NCBI GenBank assembly: GCA_964006375.1
Contig: OZ023266.1
Location: 18,074,090 to 18,138,089, forward strand
Source of the DNA: Tillus elongatus
Lineage: Eukaryota; Arthropoda; Insecta; Coleoptera; Cleridae
Direction of reading: 5' to 3'
Length of the DNA: 64,000 nt
Shown: positions 47,648 through 60,039 of the stretch, one piece after another
Numbering within the stretch: the first letter of the stretch is position 1
Layout: every line of letters starts with the position of its first letter
Position numbers and translations under genes: made by a program
Notes under the pieces: model-generated
Seen by the model: only the letters and a program-made list of their open reading frames with translations
What the model was told of the DNA's origin: nothing
Databases searched by the model: none

Positions 47648-47840
47648 CAGATGTTGGATGATTCAGTTTTCAAACCCAGACTGGCGTCAACCATCTAGGC
47701 ACAGGATTTTTGAAATTGACGCGTGATAACTTTGGAAATACTAATTTGAGAAAAAACAGTTTTAAATAAAAGTTGTAGGAAATTTGACGATTGAAAAGTT
47801 AAGTTATAAGTGTTTTATTGTTTAAACAATTATTAACAAA

Positions 47841-48458
47841 CCTAGACGGTTGACGCCAGTCTGGGCTTGAAAACTGTTGTGGGAAATTGTCGATTGAAAA
47901 GTTAAGTTATAAGTGTTTTATTGTTTAAACAATTATTAACAAACCTAGACGGCTGACGCCAGTCTGGGCTTGAAAACTGTTGTGGGAAATTGTCGAATGA
48001 AAAGTTAAGTTATAAGTGTTTTATTGTTTAAACAATTATTAACAAACCTAGACGGTTGACGCCAGTCTGGGCTTGAAAACTGTTGTGGGAAATTGTCGAT
48101 TGAAAAGTTAAGTTATAAGTGTTTTATTGTTTAAACAATTATTAACAAACCTAGACGGTTGACGCCAGTCTGGGCTTGAAAACTGTTGTGGGAAATTGTC
48201 GATTGAAAAGTTAAGTTATAAGTGTTTTATTGTTTAAACAATTATTAACAAACCTAGACGGTTGACGCCAGTCTGGGCTTGAAAACTGTTGTGGGAAATT
48301 GTCGATTGAAAAGTTAAGTTATAAGTGTTTTATTGTTTAAACAATTATTAACAAACCTAGACGGTTGACGCCAGTCTGGGCTTGAAAACTGTTGTGGGAA
48401 ATTGTCGATTGAAAAGTTAAGTTATAAGCGTTTTATTGTTTAAACAGTTATTAACGAA
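47841..48458 (+). repeat. 103-bp tandem array, six units
   Basis: Units start CCTAGACGGTTGACGCCAGT at 47841, 47944, 48047, 48150, 48253 and 48356, an exact 103-bp spacing. Units are almost identical (for example one GGCTGACG in unit 2 and GTCGAATG in place of GTCGATTG). A diverged partial unit precedes them (about 47690-47840). The unit is the inner arm sequence of the foldback element. Confidence 0.93.
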
Positions 48459-48465
48459 GATATAG

Positions 48466-48829
48466 GTGTGTGTGTGTGTGTTTTTGTTTCTTTAACGTCG
48501 GTCTATTTCCGCGACTATGGCCAATCACCGACGCCAGGGAGCAGTTTCACCTCACTATCCTGGAAATTTTGCCGAACCCCTGTCTTTCTGTAAGGAGGGT
48601 AGGGATCTTTAACGTGCCCAACATCGCATGGACACGGGACCGACGGCTTTACGCCCCCTCCGAAGGGCGGAACGTGCAGACATTCAACTTGCTCAAATAC
48701 AATGCCAGAACCTCGGTTGATGTTAATTTTACAGTTTGTACTGAAAAAGTGAAAGGAGTACGTCGGGATCGAACCCAGTACCCTTCGGTTCAAAGGCACA
48801 CGTTCTTACCTCTGAACCACCGAGGTCCG
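48466..48829 (-). mobile_element. tRNA-derived SINE with target-site duplication
   Basis: On the minus strand the head reads GGACCTCGGTGGTTCAGAGG (A box) and CTGGGTTCGATCCCGAC (B box). The body has GGGCGTAAAGCCGTCGG and the tail runs into AAACACACACACAC. CGAAGATATAGG flanks it on both sides (about 48454 and 48830), a 12-bp target duplication. The body is shared with 41500-41700. Transcription would depend on the internal RNA polymerase III promoter. Confidence 0.85.
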
Positions 48830-49261
48830 CGAAGATATAGGTAAAAAAGTCAATAAATGAATCTTAATAGTCGTATAAGTTGTAAACGGTGAGTGATACA
48901 AAAAAAAAAAAAAAGAAAAAAAAAAAATAAACAAAAAATATGAGACATCCAATTATCTACAATAAAGATCATTACCATTTTTGGCATAAAGTGCACGGTT
49001 ACGAAGATATAGGCCGAAACGGTTTTCATCAAAATGGCGGCACTTCCGCCCTCTTAATTTGTAAGGATTTTGTGTTTTTACATTCAGTACGTCATTCTAA
49101 ACCTATGTATCAAGAAAAAATAACTCCTGTAGTTTAGTGCATTATGGACAAGAGTAACGGGCTCCTTTATTGCTTGTACTAGTATGAAACAAAAGTTAAA
49201 TTATATTAGGTAGCTAGGCAAAATATATCATATGCCAAAACTTCTGCTAAACTATCACTTT

Positions 49262-49305
49262 AACATAAGTACACTTGGAGCACCTAAATCACCACAACAC
49301 ATTTT
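49262..49305 (-). repeat. PLE-1 family 3'-end fragment
   Basis: The reverse complement matches the PLE-1 tail at about 15500-15540 (TGTGTTGTGGTGATTTAGG and TCCAAGTGTACTTATG). It ends against a MITE end at 49312. Confidence 0.65.
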
Positions 49306-49311
49306 AAAAAG

Positions 49312-49680
49312 TCTGGACGCAGCAAGTGCGTTATGGTAATGAATTTTTATAGAAATGATCTGGCACCAGATATTTTACTATAACTTTTTTCCTTGTAACA
49401 TAGAAATCTTAATTTTGGTATATAGTTTACTTTTTATACCGTAAACCTACATACCGAATTTGCTTATCATAGCTTTTTTATTTTTTGCGAAAATTTTTTT
49501 TTTCGAAAGAAAACTCAAAATTTTTCCGGAAACCCTGGTCCGATTTTCCTCGCTAACAGGCTTATCCAATCCACTTAGGAAAGGAGGGTACGTGCCAAAT
49601 TTTATCAAAATCGGCCCATTATTTTTTGAATTATCGGTGTGATACGTACATAGGCACATACTACATACATATATGAAAGT
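49312..49680. repeat. MITE-type end joined to a TA-core arm
   Basis: Starts GGACGCAGCAAGTGCG, followed by AGAAATGATCTGGCAC and the arm TCCGATTTTCCTCGCTAAC. The same subtype is at 59403-59980. Confidence 0.7.
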
Positions 49681-50700
49681 AAACCCGGATATGGATTCTA
49701 GGGGGCCTAGGTTGCGCTCATTTGAAGAAATCTCTTTTTAAATTCAACAATCGCGGTCTCCCCATTACCGAATTTTTTCTACGAAAATGAGCTAAAAATT
49801 ATAGATCATTAAACCATGAACTTAACTTAACCTACAACCAAAGCATCACCTTAGCTAAACCTACAGCCAAAGCATTAGAGGATGGGTCTATTTGAAATGA
49901 ATTTTCTGTAAATATTTGAGTAAAATGAAGGACAATGACGGTTGAAGTTGAAACTTAAGGGTTTGCAGAACACTCTTCTTGCGACATTTTCTTTACATAA
50001 TCCATATTTGTTTCGGGTTTCCTTTTTTCTCCCTTAGGGCTAGTCCGCAGCTTTGCCGCCCCGATAGCACTTTTGGATTATTGTGCATGCCCTTAGTCTT
50101 TTCACACCGCCCATTCCAAAATCACTGTGCCTTGAACTAGAAATGTGTCACCTTGTGTAAACATATAAAAACTGAAAGTAAACCCGGGGATGGATTCTAG
50201 GGTGGCTAGTTTGCGCTCATTTGAAGAAATCTTTTTAAAATTCAAATGTCGCGGTCTTCTCATTAATGAATTTTTTCTACTAAAATTAGCTAAAAATTAT
50301 AGACCGTCAAACCATAAACTGAACTAAGCCTACAGCCAAAGCATTAGATTAACTAAACCTACAGCCAAACAATCAGAGAAATGGTCTATCTGAAATGAAT
50401 TTTCTGTAAATAATTCAGTAAAATAAAGGACAATGACGGTTGAAGCTGAAACTTAAGGTTTTGCAGGACACTCTTCTTGCGACATTTTCTTTATATGTAG
50501 GGACACAATAATCCTTTTGCAAGAGGCTTGGATAAGTTCGTTTGCTAGGAAAATCGGCGCAGATTTTTCCGTAAAATTTTATGTTGGTCCGTATTTGTTT
50601 CAGGTTATTTTCCTAAATGTTGCGAATTTTGACGTTTCAAATTGCGACTTTGACGTTTTGAGGAAATCCCGATTTTTTTTAAATGCCTATAACTTTTCTC
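49681..50700. repeat. tandem TA-core arms without (TA)n
   Basis: Two successive arms (from 49681 and 50165) each carry GGATTCTAGGG, GCGGTCT, ACAGCCAAAGCAT, TGACGGTTGAAG and CACTCTTCTTGCGACATTTT. A 70-bp GC-rich repeat is inserted at 50023-50092 within the first. Confidence 0.7.
50023..50092 (+). repeat. 70-bp GC-rich repeat, copy 3
   Basis: TCTCCCTTAGGGCTAGTCCG, CAGCTTTGCCGCCCCGATAGC and TTGGATTATTGTGCAT; corresponds to 15058 and 16953. Confidence 0.75.
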
Positions 50701-50920
50701 TGTTTTAACTTACAGACCTAAATTTTGGTGCGTGGGTACTATTGATAATACAAAAACGCGTCCCAAATGTTGTTGCCCTTACATTGTTATTTCCGGAGAT
50801 ACATTTTTTTTCCGAAAGAAAAAAGATTTTCCGGACAAACCTGGGCCGATTTTCCTGGCAAACGAACTTATCCAAGCCTCTTGCAAAAGGACGGTTTTCA
50901 GAAAATTTGATCAAAATCAT

Positions 50921-51000
<80 letters not shown>

Positions 51001-51110
51001 ATATAAAAATTGAAACTGACCATGGATATGGGTTCTAGGGTCCTAATTCGCGCTCATTTAAAGGATTTTTTTCAAAATTCAGAAATCGGTATCTCCTCAT
51101 GTGCACCAGA
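50700..51110. repeat. TA-core repeat copy
   Basis: Arm with TTTTCCTGGCAAACGAACTT, (TA)n 50924-50996, then CTGACCATGGATATGGGTTC and the start of the terminal region. Confidence 0.8.
50924..50996. repeat. (TA)n microsatellite
   Basis: Core of the TA-core copy. Confidence 0.95.
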
Positions 51111-51149
51111 TTAAAAATATCACTAAAATCACAAATATGTAATATTATG

Positions 51150-51235
51150 CATGAACGTATGAATGCATCCATTCAGTATGAACGTATAGCCGCATCCATT
51201 CAGTGTGAACGTATGAACGCATCCATATACATCTG
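51150..51235. repeat. short tandem repeat, about 27-bp unit
   Basis: Three degenerate units with GAACGTATGAATGCATCC, ATTCAGTATGAACGTAT and GCATCCATTCAGTG. Confidence 0.7.
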
Positions 51236-51289
51236 TTCGACCATAGAGTAATATGTGTTTCACATTGACCTGTTCATATATCAACCGGC

Positions 51290-51580
51290 AGCTCAAACCT
51301 GGACAAGCGTCTCGCGACAGTAAAAACTTGGTGAAAACATCAGTTTGCCTAATTACGTGATGTATGACAGGGTTGGTTTTTCCTTCTTTTAGCTTTAAAT
51401 TAGGCAAACTGATGGCAGGGCAGGTCAGGATGGTCAGTTGGGAGGATTGTGTGTAAACAGCACCTCAGGACGTCTTTTATTTGGTTAAAATCGCAAAAAA
51501 AAGTTTATACTGTCGCGAGACGCTAGTAAACCTGGCACTGAGTATCCTATTGTATAGTTAGGACAACGCATTGTTTAATA
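51290..51580. repeat. dispersed repeat, left part, partly palindromic
   Basis: CATCAGTTTGCCTAATT (51338) and AATTAGGCAAACTGATG (51392) are inverted; GCGTCTCGCGACAGT (51309) and its complement near 51513 are inverted too. From 51408 it matches 26837 onward. Confidence 0.7.
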
Positions 51581-52570
51581 GCAATTTATAGAAATATACT
51601 TGACTAGTGCCATCTACAGTGAAAAACCTAAATATTCTGTGGAGTCAAGGAGCCCGGAAATGTTACGTGTTCTGTGCTGCTCGGCACGGCTGAGTTAAAT
51701 GTCAGGTGTCATTTTGTCTGTCACTTGTCAGTCACTTGTCACTTTAGGCTAAAAATCGTAGCGCAATTGTTCGTCCCCCTCCTGTTCTATTCCGATATTC
51801 GGCTTTTAACCGTCCTCCATTTCAAATGCGAAATTTTATTTGTATCGCCGTTTGTCCATTGCTGTAATTTGAGGTTTAATGTTTCTAATTCCGCCTTCAC
51901 CCATATAGTGTAAGGAAACAAAAGCGACAGTCGATGAAAATAGCCACGATGATAGATTTCTTGTAAAGTCCAGTTCCTGTTATATAAAAAACAGAACGTA
52001 AGTGTTTTTGGCCATTTTGTTTTACTTTTATTGGGTACCATAGGTTTAACTCAGTATTTTCTCTGAAAGTTCGGCTCTGGTTGTGCAGCCTGCCTTTGCA
52101 GCTTTTTAGTTGTTTAGAGACCTTACATTGTAGTGTGTCATTGCAATTTAAATCTTAATTTACACGGGTTTCTGCCTGTTTTGGTAACTTTCACTGCTTT
52201 TGCATTGCTATTTTTGCTGCTTAGAGGTGCCTCGACTGAGCTTTGGACATTTGATGTTTTTAACTTCTTAACTTTTAGCTTTTAGCTTTGATTTTATTAG
52301 TGTAATTTGTTGTAGAGAATGTTAGTTTTGCCTATAGTTTGTGTTTTTAGACTTTGCTTGTAAGACTGTTTAGAATTTTGTAACAGCGGGTATCGTGTGA
52401 TACTTGCCGACCTACCAGAAACTTTGTTTCTGACACAACCACCTTTTGTAATGTTTCAGGAAGCCCCTGATGATGGACATATTTATGGGCCGAAACGCGT
52501 AGGGCTTTTACCTAATAAAAATTCAGTCTGGAGCATAGCCTTGTTCTGTTCTTTTCTACCTTGGAAAAAA
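51581..52570 (+). mobile_element. ~990-bp non-autonomous element with 13-bp TSD and hammerhead
   Basis: GCATTGTTTAATA occurs at 51568-51580 and again at 52571-52583, and the homologous empty site at 26973 has a single GCAATGTTTAATC. The sequence between is therefore an insertion of about 990 bp. It has no protein-like frame, a hammerhead motif near its 3' end (52461-52507) and an A-rich end (TTGGAAAAAA). The TSD and A-rich end point to a retroelement; family unknown. Confidence 0.78.
52461..52507 (+). ncRNA. hammerhead ribozyme motif with complete core
   Basis: Stem I AAGCCC/GGGCTT is fully paired (6 bp, extendable by G-U pairs). Core CTGATGA is at 52467-52473. Stem II pairs GG with CC and CAT with ATG around an internal loop. 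GAA is at 52492-52494, stem III is the self-complementary ACGCGT (52495-52500) and A52501 is at the cleavage position. All invariant core positions are present. The loopless stem III suggests it would work best in a tandem or dimer form. Confidence 0.68.
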
Positions 52571-52583
52571 GCATTGTTTAATA

Positions 52584-52740
52584 TATTTGTAACAGATATT
52601 ATACATACATTTTATCTTTCTGCTCTCCTTCTTTATGTGATATTTAACTATGCCAAATCACCCACTGCTGCGTTCGCGCAACGTGCTTAAAAAGGGATAC
52701 AAAGTTTTTTCTTCATGTATTATAACCCTACAATTGGAAC
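52584..52740. repeat. dispersed repeat, right part
   Basis: Continues the homology to 26985-27135 after the insertion (TATACATACATTTTATCTTT, CTATGCCAAATCACCC). Confidence 0.7.
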
Positions 52741-53535
<795 letters not shown>

Positions 53536-53539
53536 TCAT

Positions 53540-54064
53540 GTATTGTGACCCGATAATAAAATTACAAATTCACGCTAAATCAGTAGGTTCTGACAGTTTT
53601 GAGAATATTTTGACAAGTGTCTCATCATTAATACGCCCAATGTAAAAACGTTGGAAATAGAAATCCTAATAATGGTTGGTCATAATATGTAGATCGAAAG
53701 AGAACTCACGCGTTATTCACTAACTTGAACGAGTCACCACTGTCTTTAACACCGTATCGTGCACTGGTCTTAGCTATTAAATTTTTTCAGACCAGGTGGC
53801 CGACTAATATACTTAATTGATTTGAGGTTTTGTTTAATTATTTTATTTCCTATCTAACATGACAGGTCAACAGTCTGTCGGTGATGTGGTTAGACTCTAT
53901 TAAAATGTTTCACAATATGTTTTTGTTTTCTGATACTACAATGATGGTGATGATGTACAGTTTATCAACTTTTTCATTAACTTTGAACGTTTAAGCGAAA
54001 TTACCTAGAAAAAATTGTAGGAAAAACTAGGATATCAATGTATCCTTGGATGTTGCCTTTTTTA
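53540..54064. other. AT-rich spacer, nothing recognised
   Basis: Apparently unique, no gene-like frame. Confidence 0.45.
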
Positions 54065-54747
54065 TTTCAACAACACACACGAGGGCTTACAGCCTAAATA
54101 CTATCGTACCGTGGGTGTCGACAAGGAGGAAAGAGGCAACTTGTTAATTCTGGACTTGAAGGTTTGGTGGTTCGGAGGAGAAGGAGAAACATGTGTCGGC
54201 AAGGATATCCACAACTTTGAAGTCCTCGGGACAAAAGAGCGGGCATAACAAGATGTTCTATGTCTGGTGACCTGGATAGTAAAAGGATGCATTCGCTCTG
54301 TTCCCCTCGTAGATCTGTTGGGGGCAGTATGTGGATGAACTATGAAAAAAAGATCCTCTGGGCAGTGCCCGTGCAGATATCTATAAAAGAGAGAGAGAGG
54401 TTACCAACGGCACGTCGGTGGGCAAGGGATGGCAGCTTTTAGGTGAGGGTAGGGTCACCGATGAGACGTATAGCTCTCTTCTGAATTGTGTCCAGGATAG
54501 CGAGTGTAGAAGCGGCAGCTGCACTCCAGATATGGGAGCAGTATTGGATTTTTGGCTTTATTTGTGAAGTATATAAGGTATAGAGATTAGCTGGTGACAA
54601 GTATTTGCGAGGCTGGAAGAGGAAACCTAATTTCCTAGCAGCCGCTCCTGCAATTGATGTGACATGTTGGTGCCAATTGAGATTTCGATCCACAGAAATG
54701 CCAACAAGTGAAAAGGACTCATTACTTTGAATAACTTGGTTGTTCAT
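54065..54747 (-). pseudogene. LINE copy 4, 5'-truncated
   Basis: Minus-strand frame 54439-54747 reads MNNQVIQSNESFSLVGISVD, LNWHQHVTSIAGAAARKLGF and IKPKIQYCSHIWSAAAAST. The C-terminal block (54101-54292) has RTSCYARSFVPRTSKLW. The 3' end is GTTGTTGAAATAAAAAAGG. The 5' end is cut at 54747, exactly where copy 5 begins. Confidence 0.85.
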
Positions 54748-56536
<1,789 letters not shown>

Positions 56537-56539
56537 GAG

Positions 56540-56825
56540 CGCTAACTCAAAAAATACCAAAATGATATAAAAGAAACTTAACACATATCATCATTTTGTT
56601 AAGGCCTCGGACGAGTTAGTTAGCCAGCCCGATCAGACAAGTTTTTCTGAAAAAAAATTATCTCAAAAAATCACTTTTACTTGAAATTCAGCAAGTATGT
56701 TGTCCCGATGAAGACCTGATTATATACCAAAACTCAACTTTCTAGGTTTATAGCGAATTGAGTTATTCAAATTTGAGGCATTTATAAAAAATTGGCTACC
56801 GTAACGCACTTTCCTGCGTCCCGAA
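56540..56825. repeat. TA-core arm and MITE terminus
   Basis: Contains GGACGAGTTAGTTAGCCAG and ends with GTAACGCACTTTCCTGCGTCC, a reverse MITE end with a small insertion. Confidence 0.65.
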
Positions 56826-56829
56826 TTTT

Positions 56830-57770
56830 TTATTTTCAACAAATTGTCAGCTACCGCCGGTTACTGTTATAACCTATCGAGTAGTACCTGTCAAACGCTT
56901 ATACGCATTCAAAATCGACATTAATTTTCCTGACTATAGATATTGTATTTTTTTTCTTAAAAGTAATAAACTCAAAAACTCCCTTATTTGGAAGTCTGTT
57001 AAAAGAACCAGAAAAAATTACAACCCTTAGATTATGAAAGAAAATTCGTCAACTCAAACAACGCAAAAAGTACTAATACCTATGATAGAGTCCAGTGAGT
57101 TCCCTCCAACCATCACCGATTTGATCATCTGTTTCCACCGTTACATAATCTAATCCTACTCTGTGATTAAAGCGTTGAAATTGATATGTTTGGTTTATAA
57201 CTGATAATCCAATGCGCATTCATTATACAGGGGGTTCGACGAACGCTGTAAACAAGAGACGTTGAAGGAAATATTAATGACTACCAGCGCGTGCCTGGCA
57301 AGGTGCACTCGATGCACTCGCTTCAACCAGTCTCCTAAACAAGCCCCGATAAAGTGTGTAATTACCGAAACTTGATGCGTTCCATGTTTATTGTAATGTA
57401 CTGTTATTAGTCTTAGCGATTTTAATGGGCGATTGCAGTTTTATATGCACGAAATCTTAAACATTGTAAGATATGTTTATGACTCGTGGATATTATCAGT
57501 AATATTACACTGTTGCAGATAATTTATAATACCCTGGCAATCAACGTTTAACAGGGTAAACGCATATTAAATTAGCTAAATAATTTACATCTCATAAAAA
57601 CTTTAAAGCCACTTTTCTGTAATTATATTAGAGTGTATGGATAACGTTTGGAACAAAATTCATAATTATTTTATGACATTTTCATGGATATCGCTTGAAC
57701 AGACCATATAAATTTATGACACCTGGAATACCTAGATGTAAAAATTATGGTACTGGCAAAGTGTAAAAAT
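56830..57770. other. mostly unique sequence with a GC-richer patch
   Basis: No gene-like frame. 57235-57385 is richer in GC (GACTACCAGCGCGTGCCTGG, GATGCACTCGCTTCAACC) and could be conserved non-coding DNA. Confidence 0.35.
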
Positions 57771-57773
57771 TTC

Positions 57774-58071
57774 TGGACGCAGCAAGTGCGTTATGGTAGT
57801 GAATTTTCATTAAAATGTTTATAATAGCAAATATGTTTTTTTTTAAGAAAGCAGGCATCAAATTTGGTTACCAGTATAACCTATATAGTAGAAACAATGT
57901 GCCATGTTTCATCAAAATAACTTTATTGTTTGAAAATGTACAAAAATTTCCGCAAGTGTTCCTGAAAAAACTGGTTTCTTGGTCAACCTTGTAGGTTAAT
58001 AGCAAATTGAGCTATTCAAATTTAAAGCATTTTATTGAAAATTCGCTACCATAACGCACTTGCTGCGTCCC
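57774..58071. repeat. complete MITE, best-preserved copy
   Basis: Ends GGACGCAGCAAGTGCG and CGCACTTGCTGCGTCC, each continuing inward with TAGTGAATTTTC or its complement. About 300 bp with no coding capacity. Confidence 0.85.
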
Positions 58072-58620
58072 AGAATTTCTTTTCTTACAAAGATGTATTA
58101 TATTTCGATGGAAAATGCAAAAATGCAATAACATAAGGCCTGGTCGATTAAAAAAATAATTTGGTTATCAGTAAAACCTATATAGTAGAAACAATGTGCT
58201 ATGTTTCATCAAAATAACTTTATTGTTTGAAAATGTACAAAAATTTCCGCAAGTAAACTTAAAAGTGTTCCCGAAAAAACTGGTTTCTTGGCCAACCTTG
58301 TAGGTTAATAGCAAATTGAGCTATTCAAATTTAAAGCATTTAATGAAAATTTGTTACCATAACGCACTTGCTGCGTCCCGAATTTCTTTTCTTACAAAGA
58401 TGTATTATATTTCGATGGAAAATGCAAAAATGCAATAACATAAGGCGTGTTTGATTAAAAAAAAAAAGAAAATTTGTATCACCAACGACTTATGGGCCAC
58501 CCTGTGATTGTAGAAATATTTTTTAAGATGTAGCTCAAGACACCCGATAATTAATGTATACAATTTTTTTTTTCGTATCTTGCATAATAACGGATATATT
58601 GAACTTTAATTTTTTTTAAC
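58072..58620. repeat. composite repeat, reverse of 6740-7275
   Basis: It repeats part of the MITE (58155-58385), then TTACAAAGATGTATTATATT, then CGACTTATGGGCCACCCTG, then the GTCTT/AAGAC segment seen at 6800 in reverse. The unit TTCTTACAAAGATG...AACATAAGGC occurs twice (58082 and 58388). Confidence 0.7.
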
Positions 58621-59186
58621 GAAAATTCGACAAATATGAATACCATTAACCGATAAACTCTATAGCCAACACTACTGCCAAAGCATCAGAGAAAGGGTCT
58701 ATTTGAAATGAATTTTTTGGGAATATTTTAGTAAAATGAAGGACAATGACGATTGAAACTAAGACTTCAGGCTTTATAAAACATTCTTCTTGAGACATTT
58801 TCCTTCCATAGCTCATATTAGTTTCAGGTTCATTGCCTAAATATTACCAATTTTGACTTTTTAAATCGCGACTTTGACATTTTGAGGAAAACCCAAATAT
58901 ATTTTTCTTTAAATGCCTGTAACTTTTTTGTCCTTTAACCTACAGGGCTAAATTTTGGTATGTGACTTACATATAATGATATAAACCTCGCATACCAAAT
59001 TTGGTTGCCCTTACTTTGTTAGTAACGGATATATAATTTTTTTTCGAGAGAAAACACAAAATTTTCCGGAAAAACCTCAGCAGATTTTCCTGGCTAATGA
59101 ACTTATCGAATCCACTTGCAAAATGAACGTACTCACCAAGTTTTATCACAATCGGTCCATTATTTTTTTAGTTATAGGTGTGACAC

Positions 59187-59270
<84 letters not shown>

Positions 59271-59402
59271 ATATAAAGTCTGAAACCGACCTCGGATTTG
59301 GGTTCCAGGGGCCCTAAACAGAGCTCATTCGAAGAAATTTTTTCAAAATTCAAAAGTCGGGATCTCCTCATTAGTGAATTTTTTTAAAGAAAATTCACTA
59401 AA
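58621..59402. repeat. TA-core repeat copy, near complete
   Basis: About 780 bp: CAAAGCATCAGAGAAAGGG, TCGCGACTTTGACATTTTGA, TTTTCCTGGCTAATGAACTT, GTTATAGGTGTGACAC, (TA)n 59190-59265, CTGAAACCGACCTCGG and the terminal hairpin TTAGTGAATTT...AAATTCACTAAAA. This copy was used to define the family structure. Confidence 0.82.
59190..59265. repeat. (TA)n microsatellite
   Basis: Core of the TA-core copy. Confidence 0.95.
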
Positions 59403-59754
59403 ACGCTTGGACGCAGCAAGTGCGTTATGGTAGTGAATTTTCATAGAAATGATCTGGCACAAAATTATTTATAATAAATTTTTTTTCTTGTAACGTAGAA
59501 ATCTAAATTTTGGCGTATAGTTTACTTTTTATATCGTAAACCTACTTACCAAATTTGGTTATCATATCTTTTTTATTTTTTAAGATAAAAATTTTTTTCG
59601 AATTAAAACTCAAAATTTTTCTGGAAAACCTAGTCCGATTTTCCTGAGTAACGAACTTATCCAAGCCATTTACAAAAGGAAGGCACTTGCCAAATTTTAT
59701 CATTTTATAAAAATTCGCCCATTATTTTTTGATATATCGGTATGATACATATAC

Positions 59755-59842
<88 letters not shown>

Positions 59843-59985
59843 ATATAAAAATTGAAACTGACCGCGGATATGGGTTCTAGGGGTCCTAGTTCGCGCTCAT
59901 TTGCAAAAAAAATATTTAAAATTCAAAAGTCGGGATCTCCCCATTAGTGAATTTTTTCTACGAAAATTCACTAAAATACATCACG
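59403..59985. repeat. MITE-type end plus TA-core arm, same subtype as 49312
   Basis: GGACGCAGCAAGTGCG at 59410, AGAAATGATCTGGCAC, arm, (TA)n 59760-59838, CTGACCGCGGATATGGGTTC and terminal hairpin TTAGTGAATTTTTTC...AAAATTCACTAAAA. Confidence 0.8.
59760..59838. repeat. (TA)n microsatellite
   Basis: Core of the surrounding repeat. Confidence 0.95.
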
Positions 59986-60039
59986 GAGAGTACGAGATAA
60001 GCGCCAAAATTTTCCGGCCTGACAATGAACGAAACGGCG

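Larger units (their letters stand above)
47055..49185. mobile_element. foldback-type element with unequal arms
   Basis: Left arm 47055-47558 and right arm about 47645-49185 are inverted copies. Outer parts share CACTAAACTACAGGAGTTAT, AATCCTTACAAATT, GGAAGTGCCGCCATTTTGA and GTGCACTTTAGGCC-type sequence. Inner parts share CCTGTGCCTAGACGG, TTGACGCCAGT and AAGTTATAAC. The arms are separated by (TA)n (47559-47644). The right arm has been enlarged by a 103-bp tandem array and a SINE. The matching short frames at 47108-47308 and 48940-49137 are just the two arms, not genes. Confidence 0.78.

Noticed and set aside
47841..48458. CRISPR-like array
   Set aside because: The 103-bp units are contiguous and nearly identical with no unique spacers, the setting is eukaryotic and there are no cas genes. 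It is a satellite-type array.
48470..48844. ORFs of 124 (+) and 94 (-) codons over the SINE
   Set aside because: They coincide with the tRNA-derived SINE and are explained by its GC-rich body.
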